DNA of 64,000 nucleotides from Taudactylus pleione (lineage: Eukaryota; Chordata; Amphibia; Anura; Myobatrachidae). Position 1 is the first letter of the stretch, and each line of letters begins with the position of its first letter. Below the pieces are notes generated by a model, which saw only the letters and a program-made list of their open reading frames with translations, made no database searches and was not told the origin of the DNA. The translations under genes and the position numbers were made by a program. The stretch lies in contig JAUIMM010000124.1 of the NCBI GenBank assembly GCA_031769625.1, positions 10,552,001-10,616,000 of the forward strand, given 5' to 3'. Positions 1 to 10,469 of the stretch are shown in pieces.

Positions 1-185
1 TGTGTTGTGCTGCTGTCATAGGGGCTGGCTGGGCAGTGTTGTGCATTCAGTTGTCCATAGGGGCTGTGTCCACTCCAAAGTCTATAGGGGCTGGCTGGAC
101 TGTGTTGTGCAGTGTCCCATAAAGGCTGTAGTCCTAGAGGGGTGCTGTAGTGTTGTCCAGGGGGTGATCTGTGCATCAGGGGTGC
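1..185 (+). repeat. hAT 5'-subterminal repeats (GTCCATAGGGGCTGGCTGG type)
   Basis: Imperfect short repeats built on 'ataggggctggctgg'. The reverse complement of the same motif (cagccagcccctatggac) fills 34590-34810, just inside one end of hAT2. The order outward-to-inward (this motif, then tandem units, then the BED-coding region) is the same in both places. I therefore read this stretch as the 5'-subterminal part of hAT1, whose terminus lies left of the window. The role is inferred from that synteny only. Confidence 0.5.
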
Positions 186-1560
186 TCCCCCAAAGTGCAC
201 TTCAAAAAATTTTTTTAATTTTTTTCTGTGTTTGTGAATTGTGTGCGCAGTAGCTGCACGTGCATCAACAAAGTAGCGCCAAGCATGCCCCTGTGTAATA
301 AATCAAGGGCCGGCTGGCTTGACTGTTAAAGGGTGCTGTAACCCCCAAAGTGCACTCCAAACAAAATAAAAAATAATTTTCTGTGTTTGTAAATTGTGTG
401 CACTGTGGCTGCATGTGCATCAACAAAGGAGCAGCGCCAAGTGTGCACCTGTGTCCCATAAGTAAAGGGCCGGCTGGCTTGTCCGTTAAAGGGTGCTGTA
501 ACCCCCAAAGTGCACTCCAAAAAAAAATAAAAAAATATTTTTTTTGTGTTTGTGAATTGTGTGCACAGTAGCCACACGTGCATCAACAAAGTAGCGTCAA
601 GCGTGCACCTGTGTCATAAGTAAAGGACCAGCTGGCTTGACTGTTAATAGGTGCTGTAACTCCCAAAGTGCACTCCAAACAAAATAAAAAATAATTTTCT
701 GTGTTTGTTGATGCACGTGCGGCCACAGTGCACACAATTCACAAAGTAGAGCCAAGCGTGCGCCTGTGCTATAAGTAAAGGGCCAGCTGGCTCGTCTGTT
801 AAAGGGTGCTGTAACCCCCAAAGTGCACTCCAAACAAAAATAAAAAAATATTTTTTTTGTGAATTGTGTGCACAGTAGCCACACGTGCATCAACAAAGTA
901 GCAGAGCCAAGCATGCGCCTGTGTCATAAGTAAAGGGCCAGTTGGCTCATCCGTTAAAGGGTGCTGTAACCCCCAAAGTGCACTCCAAAAATATTTTTTT
1001 TTCTGTGTTTGTGAATTGTGTGCACTGTACATGCATCCTCAAAGCAGCAGCGCCAAGCGTGTGTCTGTCTGTTAAAGGGTGGTGTAACCCCCAAAGTGCA
1101 CTCCAACAAAAATTAAAATTCTTCTTTTCTATGTTGTGAATTGTGTGCACTGTACGTGCATTCTCAAAGCAACAGCGCCAAGCGTGCGTCTCTCTGTTAA
1201 AGGGTGTTGTAACCCCCAAAGTGCACTCCAACAAAAATAAAACATTTTCTTCTGTGTTTGTGAATTGTCTGCACTGTACTTGCATCCTCAAAGCAGCAGC
1301 GCCAAGCGTGCCTCTATCTGTTAAAGGGTGGTGTAACCCTCAAAGTGCGCTCCACAAAAAATTCTTTTTTTTCTGTCTTTGTGAATTGTGTGCACTGTAG
1401 CTGCACGTGCATCAACAAAGGAGCAGCGCCAAGCATGCGCCTGTGTGCCATAAGTAAAGAGCCTGCTGGCTCATTTCTTAAAGGGTGGTGTAACCCACAA
1501 AGTGCACTAGTCTCCAACAAAAATTAAAAATAATTTTCTGTGTTTGTGTGCACCTTAGCC
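186..1560 (+). repeat. Tandem array of 155-160 bp and 118-125 bp units
   Basis: Ten copies of a unit containing 'aaagtgcactcc', an A/T-rich run, 'tctgtgtttgtgaattgtg', and 'gcacgtgcatcaacaaag'. The anchor 'aaagtg' occurs at 192, 347, 507, 665, 820, 975, 1093, 1218, 1342 and 1499, so spacing is about 155-160 except for three consecutive short units of 118-125. The short units lack the 'cataagtaaagggccrgctgg' block. Open frames crossing the array simply follow the repeat and are not genes. hAT2 has three shorter related units (A/T run followed by tgtgtgcgtgttagcca) at 34330-34470 in the same relative place, so this is probably an expanded 5' UTR array of hAT1. Confidence 0.85.
706..741 (-). other. 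36-bp microinversion inside one tandem unit
   Basis: In every other unit the order is tttgtgaattgtgtgcac...gcacgtgcatcaacaaag. In this unit the segment between TTTGT and ACAAA reads as the reverse complement (tgttgatgcacgtgc...acaattca). TTTGT and ACAAA are themselves inverted repeats, so the exact breakpoints are ambiguous by a few bases. Confidence 0.85.
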
Positions 1561-1579
1561 GCACGTATATATCAATACA

Positions 1580-2850
1580 ACATAAATGGAGGACCAAACT
1601 TTCTCCGATAGAAATAAAATAGGGAAAGATCAAGAAACTATGAAGTTGGGTGGTAGAAATGCGCTCTCGTTGACCAGGGGGTGGTGTGTTGTGGTTTCGG
1701 GGTGCTGCAGCTTTGTGTGGGAGTACCTTTCCCGCGCTGAAAATGTATGGGGGTAGGGGGGGTAAGGTGCGCTCTTCCTGCTAGTAGTGGTGATGGTGAT
1801 GACTTGTGTGTGTTTGTGAGTGGTGTTAATTGGAATGTTTCTTCTGGTGGTGGTGGTGTTTTGGGAGTGAGAAGAAGGGTGTGATTGGGTATGGAGTGTA
1901 GTTTGGAGTAATGTGAAAAGGGGAATGAAATAGGATCAAAATGAGGCCAGCGAGACACAGTAATTTGGGGCAAAATCTTTTATTGAGTAGTCACAATGCT
2001 GCTCTGTTGAGATCCTGGGCAGGTGGGTGGGGTTCAGTGATGAGTGGTGATGAGACTGGGGAGGTAGGTGGACCCTTTTAGGGGGCTCCTTCCCATGCGG
2101 TTCAGTGACCTTGCACGTCACCCCTGCTGAAACTATGGTCGACAGTCTAGGAAGTCTCGGGGGGTGGGGGGATATGCAGAGTGGGTTGGAACACCTGTGC
2201 GGCATCCCGCGTGTTGGTGTGAGTCTTGGCAGTACTTACCTACCGGTAGGTTTTTTGTTATGGTGATGTAGGTCGACGTTGCGGCCGTTGCAGATAGGTT
2301 GGAAGCTGCAGGTTTGTTGGAGAGCTGGATCAGCATGTTGCTGGTGTGCTGCAGGTGCACGGCTGTTCTGATTGGTCTGCGGAGGTCAGCAACCAGAGTA
2401 TGCAGCTGAAGTTGGCTCTTGGTCATGCCGCTGGTGGTGTGGAACCAGAGGTGTGGATGGGTGAGCCGCTGGGAGGCTGGGTTGTAGCGTGTGTGCTGGG
2501 ACCACCCCTGGGGGGTGGTCTGCCCAGGATACTGATTCAAAAAAAGCCAGGGAGGAGGGAGGATGTGGAAAGTGTGATCGGGATGGAGCTGGTCACTGGC
2601 AATGTTGGCTGGGCGGACTTGCGGCCGGATGTGCGGGGTGCTCTTAACACTGACGGTCCCTCATGGAAATGGGGATCGACGGTGGAGACAACCCTGGCCA
2701 GGAGTGAGTTGCTGAGCATGCCTGGGAGCAGGGGGGGAGAGAGGCTGGTCCGGGGTGGAGCCGGTCACTGGAGGTGTGAGCGGTGCGGACCAGCAGGCGG
2801 ATGGGCTGAGCGCTTTCTGCACTGGTGGTCCCTGGTGGGGATGGGGATCA
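1580..2850. other. Unidentified GC-rich insert between the array and the hAT coding part
   Basis: No protein family recognised. Base composition shifts abruptly to G-rich on the plus strand. On the minus strand there are overlapping open stretches (2540-2133, 2205-1936, 1973-1638), a consensus splice donor (cggtag|gtaagt, last exon base 2240) and an AATAAA at 1983-1978. These together could be the 3' end of a minus-strand transcript or retroelement. Two diverged copies of a roughly 170-bp segment ('ggtcactgg...ggatggggatc') lie in tandem at 2585-2850. hAT2 lacks this block between its tandem units and its coding region, so I infer an insertion into hAT1. Family unknown. Confidence 0.4.
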
Positions 2851-3045
2851 AGAAACACGTCCTCCTAGTGCTGAAGCTGCTGCCACTAGTCATGACATAG
2901 ACGGTAACATGCCATCAACGTCGTCTGCCAAGGCCAATGCCCAATGTCATAGTAGAGGGCATATACAATCCTAATTGACAAAGTTCAGGAAAATGACCTT
3001 AAAAAAACATTTAAATCATCTGAGGAGAAACGTAAACTTGCCAAT

Positions 3046-3640
3046 ATGCCATTTACGACACGGAATGGCAAGGAACGGCTAAGGTCTTTCCCTATGTTCA
3101 TGACTAGTGGTTCAGCTTCGCATGACGATGGAAGCGCTCCTTCCGCTACAAAAATCAAACGAGTTAAGCTGGCAAAAGCAAAGCAAAGAACTGTGCATTC
3201 TAAGAAGATAACACAAATCCCCAAGGAGAGTCCAAGTGTGGTGGCGGATGCGATGCCTGACCTTCTCAGCACTGGACAGGAAGAGGTGGCTCTTTCCACC
3301 ATTTGCATGCCCTCTGCAAGTGCTGAAAGGAGCACCCACAGTCCACTTGCTGATATGCAAATTGAAGATGTCACTGTTGAAGTACAACAGGATGAGGATA
3401 CTGGTGTAGCAGGTACTGAGGAGGAAGTTGGCAAGGAGGATTCTGATGGTGATGTGGTTTGTTTAAATCAGGCTCCAGGGGAGACAGTTGTTGTCCGTGG
3501 GATGAAAAAGCCCATCACGGTCATGCCTGGGCAGAAGACCAAACATTCCACCTCTTTGGTCTGGCAATATTTCTATCCAAATCCGAACAACAACTGACTT
3601 GCCATATGTACCATATGTAAGGTGAAATAAGTAGGGGTAG
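3046..3640 (+). pseudogene. hAT1 transposase N-terminal region with broken BED finger
   Basis: A 183-codon open frame with a basic start, a Ser/Thr-rich stretch (IPKESPSVV), a conserved STICMPS motif, an acidic segment (EEEVGKEDSDGDVV) and ITVMPGQKTKHSTSLVWQYF leading into a BED-type zinc finger. The finger is cut by a stop at 3596-3598. After it, a cysteine motif (LAICTICKV) is still visible in translation of 3598-3625. The same order (IPKESPSVS, STICMPS, acidic, VVMPGKRTKKSTSHMW) is found on the minus strand in hAT2 at 33866-33465, which shows both come from one family. Role in an intact element: DNA-end recognition. Pseudogene. Confidence 0.75.
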
Positions 3641-4166
3641 GGATGTTAACCACCTAGGAACATCCTCCCTTATACGTCACCTGCAGTGCATTCATAAAAA
3701 GTTACTGTCAAGTTCAGAAACTTTGGCTAAGACTGTAAGCAGTCCAGGGACACCTAAATCCCTTTGACCTGTTGTATCCAAGCACCTGCAAACCACACCG
3801 TCAACTCCCTCCTCATCAATTTCCTCCTTAGTCAGGATCGGAAGTAGTCCTGCAGGCCATGTCACTAGCATGACTGAATCTCCTATCCGGGATTCCTCCG
3901 GAGAATCCTGCATTGCTACGCCTACTGCTGCCGCTGCTGCTGCTGTTGCTGCTGGGAGTCGTTCATCATCCCAGAGAGGAAGTAGGAACACCACTACTTT
4001 TACTAAACAATTGACCCTCCAACAGTCCTTAGCGAGGAGGATGAAGAACGACAGCAGTCATCCTGAAGCAAAACATATAACTGAGGCCTTGACTGCTATG
4101 TTGGTGTTAGACGTGCATCTGGTATCCGCCATTAGTGCAGTGGGATTTAGACAATTGATGTAGGTA

Positions 4167-5903
4167 GTGTATCCCCGGTTCCAAATCCCGTCTAGATTCC
4201 ACTTCACTAGGCAGGCGATACCAAGACTGTACAGAAACGTCAGAAAAAGTGTCCTGAAAAATGCGGTTGAACCCAATGTCCACTTAACCACGGACATGTG
4301 GACAAGTGGAACAGGGCAGACTAAGGACTATATGACTGTGACAGCCCACTGGGTAGATGTATCACCTTATGCAGCAACAACAACAGCATAACCGGTAGCA
4401 GCATCTCAGAAACGCCAGCTCGTTCCAAGGCAGGCTACGCTGTGTATCACCAGTTTCAGTAAGAGGCACACCACCGACAAAATCTTAGAGAAAATGAGAG
4501 AAATCATCGCCCCTTGCTTACCCCACTTAGACTTTCCTGGGGATTTGTGATATCTGACAACGCCACCAATATTGTGTGGGCATTACATCTGGGCAAATTC
4601 CAAAACGTCCCATGTTTTGCTCACACAATAAATTTGGTGGTGCAGAATTTTCTGAAAAGTGACAGGGGCATGCCGGAGACGCTTTTTGTGGCCTGAAAAT
4701 TTCTGCCCACTTTCGCCATTCAGCGAGTGCGTGCCAAAGACTGGAGCACCAGCAAACACTCTTGAACCTACCCCGCCATCACCTGAAGCAAGAGGTTGAG
4801 ATGCGGTGGAACTCAACCCTCTATATGCTTCAGAGGATGGAGGAGCAGCAAAAGGCCATTCAAGCCTATACATCCACCCATGACATAGGGAAAGGAGGGG
4901 GTATGCACCTGACTCAAACACAGTGGAGAATGATTTCCGTGTTGTGCAAGGTTCTCCAGCCCTTCGAATTTGCCACACGTGAAGTCAGTACAGAAACTGC
5001 CAGCTTCAGTCAGGTCATCCCCTCATCAGGCTTTTGCAGAAGCAGCTGGAGAAAGTGAAGGAGGAGCTAAGACGGAGCGATTCCGCTCAGCATGTGGGAC
5101 TTGTGGATGAAGCCCTTCATTCGCTTTGCCAGTATTCCAGTGTGGTCAATCTGTTGAAATCAGACAACTACATTTTGGCCACCGTGCTCGATCCTAGGTT
5201 TAAAGCCTATGTGGTGTCTCTCTTTCCGGCTGACACAAGCCTGCAGAGATGCAAAGACCTGCTGGTGAAAACACTGTCAGCTGAAGCGGAACATGACACG
5301 TCAACAGCTCCTTCTTCAGTTTCTCCGGCAAATGGCGCTGCCAGGAAAAAACTTAGGTATCCTAAGCAACCCGCTGGCGGTGATGCAGGGCAGGCAGGAC
5401 CAAGTTTGGACATCTGCTCCGGACTGAAGGACCTGGCAACAATTTCTGACATGTCTACTGTCACTGCATATGATACTGTCACCATTGACAGAATGGTGGA
5501 GGATTACATCAGTGACAGCATCCAAGTAGGCATGTCAGACAGTCCATACCTGTACTGGCAGGAAAAAGAGGCAATTTGGAGGTCCCTGTACAAACTGGCT
5601 CTATTTTACCTGAGTTGACCCCCCTCCAGTGTGTACTCCGAAAGAGTGTTTAGTGCTGCCGGGAACCTTGTCAACGAAAGGATTAGGAGGTTGCTTCCAC
5701 AACATGTGGAGAAGATGATGTTCATAAAAATGAATTATCAACTCTTCCAGGGAGACCAGCCTCCAGAACATACAGAGGGACCTGTGGTGGTGGATTCCAG
5801 CGGGGACGAATTAATACTCTGTGAGGATGAGGATGTACACAACACTGAAGAGGGTGAGGAATCGGTGGATGAGGAGGATGAGGATGACATCTTGCCTCCG
5901 TAG
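4167..5903 (+). pseudogene. hAT1 transposase core and dimerisation domain, frameshifted
   Basis: Pieces in order across several frames: LTTDMWTS...KDYMTVTAHW (4275-4360), a hallmark of the hAT RNase H-like core; SDNATNIVWAL and VPCFAHTINLVVQ (4550-4650); EVEMRWNSTLYMLQRM (4795-4850); LATVLDPRFKAY (5175-5210); then YSERVFSAAGNLVNERIRRL (5632-5690), the C-terminal dimerisation signature, followed by an acidic tail to 5903. Stops or frame changes occur near 4390, 4696, 5035-5058 and 5616. The alanine run near 3915-3955 (gctgctgctgct) precedes it. Domain order matches ZBED-type hAT transposases, and the element is well decayed. Confidence 0.9.
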
Positions 5904-6630
5904 AGCCAGTTTGTGCAGGGACAGATTAATTGCCAGCTTGTTTTGTGGGGGCCCAAACGAACCAATCAGACCCTGGCGCTGAAATGATTGGTTTGTTAAA
6001 GTGTGCATGTCCTGTTTATACAACATAAGGGTGGGTGGGAGGGCCCAAGGACAATTCCATCTTGCACCTCTTTTTTTCTTTGCATTATCTACTGTTTAGG
6101 GCCTAGTTTTTCAAACTGCCATCCTGTCTGCCACTGCAGTGTCACTCCTAGATGGGCCACGTGTTTGTGCTGCCCACTCGTGTCGCCTAGCATAGTCATC
6201 CAGCTACGTCGGTGCAACCTTTTGGACATAAAAACACTATTGTGAGGTGTGAGGTGTTCAGAATAGACTGGAAATGAGTGGAAATTAAGGTTATTGAGGT
6301 TAATAATAGCATAAGAGCAAAAAACCCCACAAATTCTGTGATTTTAGCTGTTTTTATGCTTTTTTTCAAAAAAATACAGATTCAAAACACAAAACCCAGA
6401 ACCCAAAACATGGAACGGTGGTTTTGGCAAAACCAATCCAGAAACAAAACACGGAGAAAGATCCAGATCCAAAACCAAAACACGAAAAGTAAGTATGCTT
6501 GAAAACAAATCGGTTGGAAATTTAATTATGACATTTGATGCCTTAAAATGTACACTTTACTTTGGTTTCCTCAGCTTGTACCTGTAAGACATGTTTTGTA
6601 AATCTCTTGATGGAAGAACAGGTACTTAAT
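5904..6630. other. hAT1 3' UTR/end and junction with duplicon A
   Basis: 5904-6490 is the 3' untranslated and subterminal part of hAT1. 5930-6060 is also recognisable inverted in hAT2 at 32370-32520, and 6120-6490 in hAT3. 6491-6630 is A/T-rich sequence in which I see no feature. Duplicon A starts at about 6631. Confidence 0.6.
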
Positions 6631-6796
6631 GATGAGTGTAATAAAATGTGCATTTTGAAGCCAGGAGACACATGAGGAAACCAATGATGGAAGTTCTATT
6701 GGAGATACTGATATGCAGCCGAACAATGAATTTCTTTCTTTAATTTGATTATGTAATACTTGGAAAATTCATAAAATTAGATAATTTGTGGCTTAC

Positions 6797-6835
6797 CTGT
6801 AGAAGCTTCTTGGGTTGTGCTTTGAATCTGTTCAG
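6797..6835 (-). CDS. 39-nt mini-exon, Ser/Thr/Gln linker (SRCR-interspersed type)
   Basis: On the minus strand the acceptor tctagtttcag is followed by 39 nt and the donor gtaagcc. Read in phase 1 it encodes x-EQIQSTTQEAST-x, a short Ser/Thr/Gln linker of the kind found between SRCR domains in DMBT1/hensin-like secreted proteins. The paralogue at 48389-48427 keeps both splice sites, the length and the phase while the introns around it have drifted, which supports a real exon. It lies 3.3 kb downstream (in gene sense) of the intact SRCR exon. No transcript evidence is available here, and its small size makes chance splice motifs a concern. The duplicated conservation is what I rely on. Confidence 0.6.
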
Positions 6836-7266
6836 CTGAAACTAGAAATGTAATAATCAGTATAAGTCATTGCACTTGTTTGCTAGATTAGATATTGTTT
6901 TGTATGGAGTAGATAATAATAGCCGTTTACTTTGATGGCTAAAATCAAGTGATACAGTAGATGCGTTTTCCTTATTACTCATAATGCTCTGCTATCTCAT
7001 CAGATTCTATATGCCTACATCAGATGATCTAAGTTAGCATGAAAGGTATTTGTCGGTCATTGCCATAACATTAATTTTCATCTCATTATATGCCTGAGTC
7101 GCACGCACTGCCAATGTCTGACACAGTGGAGCGAAGTATTTCTATTGCACATGCATCCTGATTGTTACTGCACAGAGTTGTGGTGCTGATTCAGGTGCTC
7201 TGTGTCTGAAATGTATTATACTGTAAATGTATTGGTCATTCCTGGGTGGTAACAGGGGGTGACACA
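6836..7266. other. Intron-like duplicon sequence, no feature seen
   Basis: Collinear with 48428-48850 in duplicon B. I see no gene, repeat array or inverted ends in it. Confidence 0.5.
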
Positions 7267-7527
7267 TCCGCTTTGAGCAATAAGTCGCACCATCAGACAC
7301 ACATCGATCTCACCATCTTATATTAGAGCAGCTCTATGGTTGCTCAGAATGTCTTTCTGAACATGGCCACCAGTGCAAGCGCAACAGCAAAAAAAGATGC
7401 AGTTGCTGGCCGCCTCCCTGTTATCACCCAGGAACGCCTACTGATATGGTCTCTCACTGCATGAAAATTGAAAACATCGGCCACTTGCAAATAAAATCAA
7501 CACTGCATCCACTTGTGAATCAGGCCC
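7267..7527. mobile_element. Left-truncated 'GGGCCTGATTCAG' family element
   Basis: Ends with tgaatcaggccc followed by AAT. The full copy in duplicon B (49055-49471) has both inverted ends and an AAT duplication on each side. The left 150 bp or so are deleted here. Confidence 0.7.
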
Positions 7528-7579
7528 AATATAAGGTAGTAGTAATAAATTATCAATACACAACATCACGTTAATACAC

Positions 7580-8770
7580 ATCACTGAACAACAAAGCTTA
7601 TAATATTAACAGAAGATATACATTATTAAATTCAGTACTGTATATAGGTGGTGATCACAACCTCTCTTAACCTTTTCTGCTATTTACTTTAGATTGATTT
7701 TTTTTGCTGATGTTGTATTAATAATAGCTATATTTATTATTTCACAAGTCAAACCCAGTGCACCTAATTTGAGGTACCTTACTTTGTCCCCTCTCCTGTT
7801 AATTAACAGTGTAGTTGTTACTGCCCTGACCCTGGATTGTATGATTAGCAGCTAAACCTGTCTTTGGATAGTATACTGGGAATCGGTATATATTAACACC
7901 GGACCTAAGCCCGCCAGATCAAATCCCGATGGCGGAAGGCACACATCACTGAACAACAAAGCTTATAATATTAACAGAAGATATACATTATTAAATACAG
8001 GGCATGATTCAGATCCGCTCGCAAGCGCTATGCACTCGCAAGCGGGTCAGTGGTTGGGCATTGCACAACAAACGGGGCAGCTGTCGATGTTGAATGACAG
8101 CTCACCCCATTTTGTAGGCGGGGTGGGGGGGTGGCTGGACAAACGGAGGCATTCCTGAAGTAACGCCTGCCATTTGTGGGCGCCCTACTGACATCACGAG
8201 TGATGTCAGTAGTGAGCTTCCGGCTCTATTAGAGCCGGAAGCTCACTGGGGCTTGCGGCAGACGAGACCCTACCACAAGGGTCTAGTCGCAAAATAGATG
8301 GTCGCGACCATCGCGACCATCATCTGGCCGTCCGCTAAAGCTGTGGGTGGTCACCCACGGCTTAGCGAGTGGTCAGTAGGCCGGCTAAAATAAATAAAAG
8401 CAGCCGTCCTGATTCATAGCGAACGCTCGCTTATTGCGAGCACCTCTGAATCAGGCCCACAGTACTGCATATATGTGGTAAGCACAACCTTTCTTAACCT
8501 TTTTTGCCATTTACTTTAGATTGATTTTTTTTTGCTTATTTTGTATTAATAATAGCTATATTTTATTATTTCACAAGTCAAACCCAGTACACCTAATTTG
8601 AGGAACCTTACTTTCTCCCTTCTTCTGTACATTAACAGAGTAGTTGTTACTGCCCTGACCCTGGATTGTATGATTAGCAGCTAAACCTGTCTTTGGATAG
8701 TATACTGGGAATCGGTATGTATTACCGCCGGACCTAAGCCCGCCAGATCAAATCCCGACTGAAGACCGGC
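7580..8770. repeat. 365-bp tandem duplication private to duplicon A
   Basis: Unit 1 (about 7580-7940) and unit 2 (about 7941-8770, enlarged by the MITE at 8000-8458) both run from 'cacatcactgaacaacaaag' to 'agatcaaatcccgat/ct'. Duplicon B has a single copy (49520-49835). Unit 1 carries about 70 bp of the left end of the element at 8706-9206, so the tandem duplication came after that insertion, and the MITE came later still. Confidence 0.8.
8000..8458. mobile_element. Harbinger-type MITE, TIR GGGCMTGATTCAG, 3-bp TSD ACA
   Basis: 459 bp bounded by gggcatgattcaga and tctgaatcaggccc, with ACA on both sides (7997-7999, 8459-8461). The uninterrupted site is visible in tandem unit 1 (attcagtactg) and in B (atacagtatat). 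The interior is GC-rich and foldback-like (gagctt ccggctc...gagccggaagctc). It is a close relative of the element at 51266-51716. No coding capacity. The superfamily call rests on the 3-bp duplication. Confidence 0.8.
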
Positions 8771-9206
8771 AGATGAAGATCCCGACTAAGGTAAATAAAT
8801 GCCCTAACCCACCCCTCTTCCCCACCTAACCCTCCCATAGGGGTGCCTAACCCTAACTCCCACCTAGTGCCTAACCTTAACCTCACCCTAGGGGTGCCTA
8901 AACCTAACCACCCTTCCCTGCACCCTAAACCTAACCCCCCCTTCCCCTAGCCTTACCCCAACCCTCCCGGTGGAGTGCTAACCCTAAGTCCCCCTGGGAG
9001 TCCATAAACCTACCTCTCCCCCCGCGATTATGAGCTCCCGATGCCTGGCTTAGCTACGTTCTGTATGCCAGGTGTCGGGATTTCGGTAAGGGACTAATGA
9101 TAGGCATTGGTATTTAGATGCCATTCATTAGTCCCATGCCGGACTTTCACTGTCGGGAAGCCGGCGGACGGCATTTCGACCACTGGATTCCTGACTACAT
9201 CCCGTA
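8706..9206. mobile_element. Insertion with degenerate CCCTAA-rich core
   Basis: Duplicon B reads straight through 'tatactgtacctgtg'. Here about 500 bp are inserted with TATACTG on both sides, a 7-bp repeat that could be a target duplication. The left part holds 'ccggacctaagcccgcc' and 'atcccgact'; the right part holds 'tcccatgccgg' and 'gtcgggaagccgg'. 8810-9010 is a run of variants of 'cctaacccta'. No coding potential. The superfamily is not clear to me. Confidence 0.6.
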
Positions 9207-9366
9207 TACTGTACCTGTGAAGACTGCTTCTGTCCCAGTACTTCAATGCAAATACTATATAGCTTCTACCAGTTTGCCCAGTTTATATAATTTAACTTTG
9301 GCTATACTGTGTCCTCTGCTAGCTGCTGTTCTAATCCTGTACAGCTTCATCTGATGTCTTGAATTA

Positions 9367-9805
9367 GGGTCTGATTTAGCATTGAAAGCAGATTCCCAAT
9401 TATTGGAAATCTGCACATGCACAGGACCCGTTCTGCGAGTGTGCAGGAAGGGTCCTGCGTGATTACATGCAGACTCTTCTATGCCTCTGTCTGATTGACA
9501 GGCAGAGGCATTTAAGAGGCGGCGCTGGGATGGCATTGGCCAGCCTACCCAGAAACAGGAGCATGTCAGCCCCACTTTCTGGGAATGGCAAGGCCAGGGA
9601 CTGTGTCTATGGATGCAGTTTCCTGGCCTCGCAAGCTGGCCAGCCTGAGTAGGCCTCAGCGCACAACCAATGGTTGTGATGGTGATCTCTGCCTGCAGCC
9701 TCAGGGTGTCATACACCTCCTGCTGTATTTGCATATTAGCAAGGACAGAATTGCAAAGCTGTCTGCGTGCCGCTTTGCAATTCCGTCTGAACCTGAATCA
9801 CCCCC
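9367..9805. mobile_element. 'GGGCCTGATTCAG' family element, TTA/ATA flanks
   Basis: Starts gggtctgatttagc and ends cctgaatcaccccc. Flanks are TTA (9364-9366) and ATA (9806-9808). The duplicon B copy (49976-50394) keeps TTA on both sides. Present in both duplicons, so older than the duplication. Open frames across it are not genes. Confidence 0.75.
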
Positions 9806-10028
9806 ATAGGGTCCTGTCTCTTATTAAACCTTGGCTATACCTTGGGGAGATAAGCCTTTACTATCTACAATGGAAGACCTATAGTAGGAGCATCTGAGTA
9901 CTGGTAAGGGAGAATAGATTTATTGGAAATGCGACATACTACAAGTGAAAACCTTATGAAGCTGTTCTAAAAGTTTGACCACCTCACTAATGGTAATGCC
10001 ATCACAGTTAAACACAATGTTTTCTTGC

Positions 10029-10077
<49 letters not shown>

Positions 10078-10154
10078 GCATTAACTTCCTGTATGTACAA
10101 CAGTCATATATGCCTGATGGTATTACCAATATATTCATAATAACAATAACATAC
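9806..10154. other. Intron-like duplicon sequence next to the SRCR exon
   Basis: Collinear with 50395-50740. Apart from the (TTA)n tract I see no feature. Confidence 0.5.
10029..10076. repeat. (TTA)n microsatellite
   Basis: About 15 uninterrupted TTA/ATT units, shared with duplicon B (50616-50661). It creates a poly-Ile open frame that is not a gene. Confidence 0.95.
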
Positions 10155-10469
10155 CTGAGCAGATGACGCTGGCATCTTCGTAGTGTCCGCAATCATGTAT
10201 TCCCCATCCATTATGAGCACATTGGGAAAGATACTGTTCATTTCCAGAGCATCTCACATCATCCAGAAGAATACTCCCAGTACCTTGCCCAAAGTAGGCA
10301 TTATGTAGAGCTGATGCTCCATATCCACAATTCAGCTGCCTACATACAACATTTGCATCATTGATATCCCATCTATCATCACATACTGTTCCCCAGGCAT
10401 TGTTATAGTAGATCTCCACACGGCCAGCACATCTGTCCCGTCCTCCCACAAGTCGGATAGGGTTATTTC
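10155..10469 (-). CDS. SRCR group-B domain exon, intact
   Basis: A single 315-nt exon (105 codons) on the minus strand, with acceptor ttgttttag and donor gtatgtt, phase 1 at both ends. It encodes one complete scavenger receptor cysteine-rich domain: [16 protein letters not shown] near the start, [55 protein letters not shown]. All eight cysteines of the group-B pattern are present and no stops occur. SRCR domains bind protein or polyanionic ligands extracellularly. One-domain-per-exon with 1-1 phase is typical of DMBT1, hensin and related secreted proteins, which fits the Thr-rich mini-exons nearby. Which gene it belongs to cannot be told from one exon. It is under good coding constraint compared with its paralogue at 50741-51801. 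Confidence 0.92.

Larger units (their letters stand above)
2850..6490 (+). mobile_element. hAT1: decayed autonomous-type hAT (ZBED-like) transposon
   Basis: This stretch carries the whole protein-coding part of a hAT element: an acidic N-terminal region with a broken BED finger, the RNase H-like core and the C-terminal dimerisation region, all disrupted. The 3' flank (6120-6490) is nearly identical in layout to the right end of hAT3 (54790-55183) and ends in repeated 'ccaaaac/acacgaaaag'. It stops about 20 bp short of the hAT terminus: the 'gtgcacacccctag' present in hAT3 is missing, so the right inverted repeat is lost. The left end is displaced by the 1580-2850 block. It cannot make an intact transposase. 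Confidence 0.85.

Noticed and set aside
2..1527. Many overlapping open frames of 60-115 codons on both strands at the left edge
   Set aside because: They all follow the tandem unit, recur with its period and have no domain. They are repeat shadows.
10029..10166. Poly-isoleucine open frames on both strands
   Set aside because: Direct translation of the (TTA)n microsatellite.
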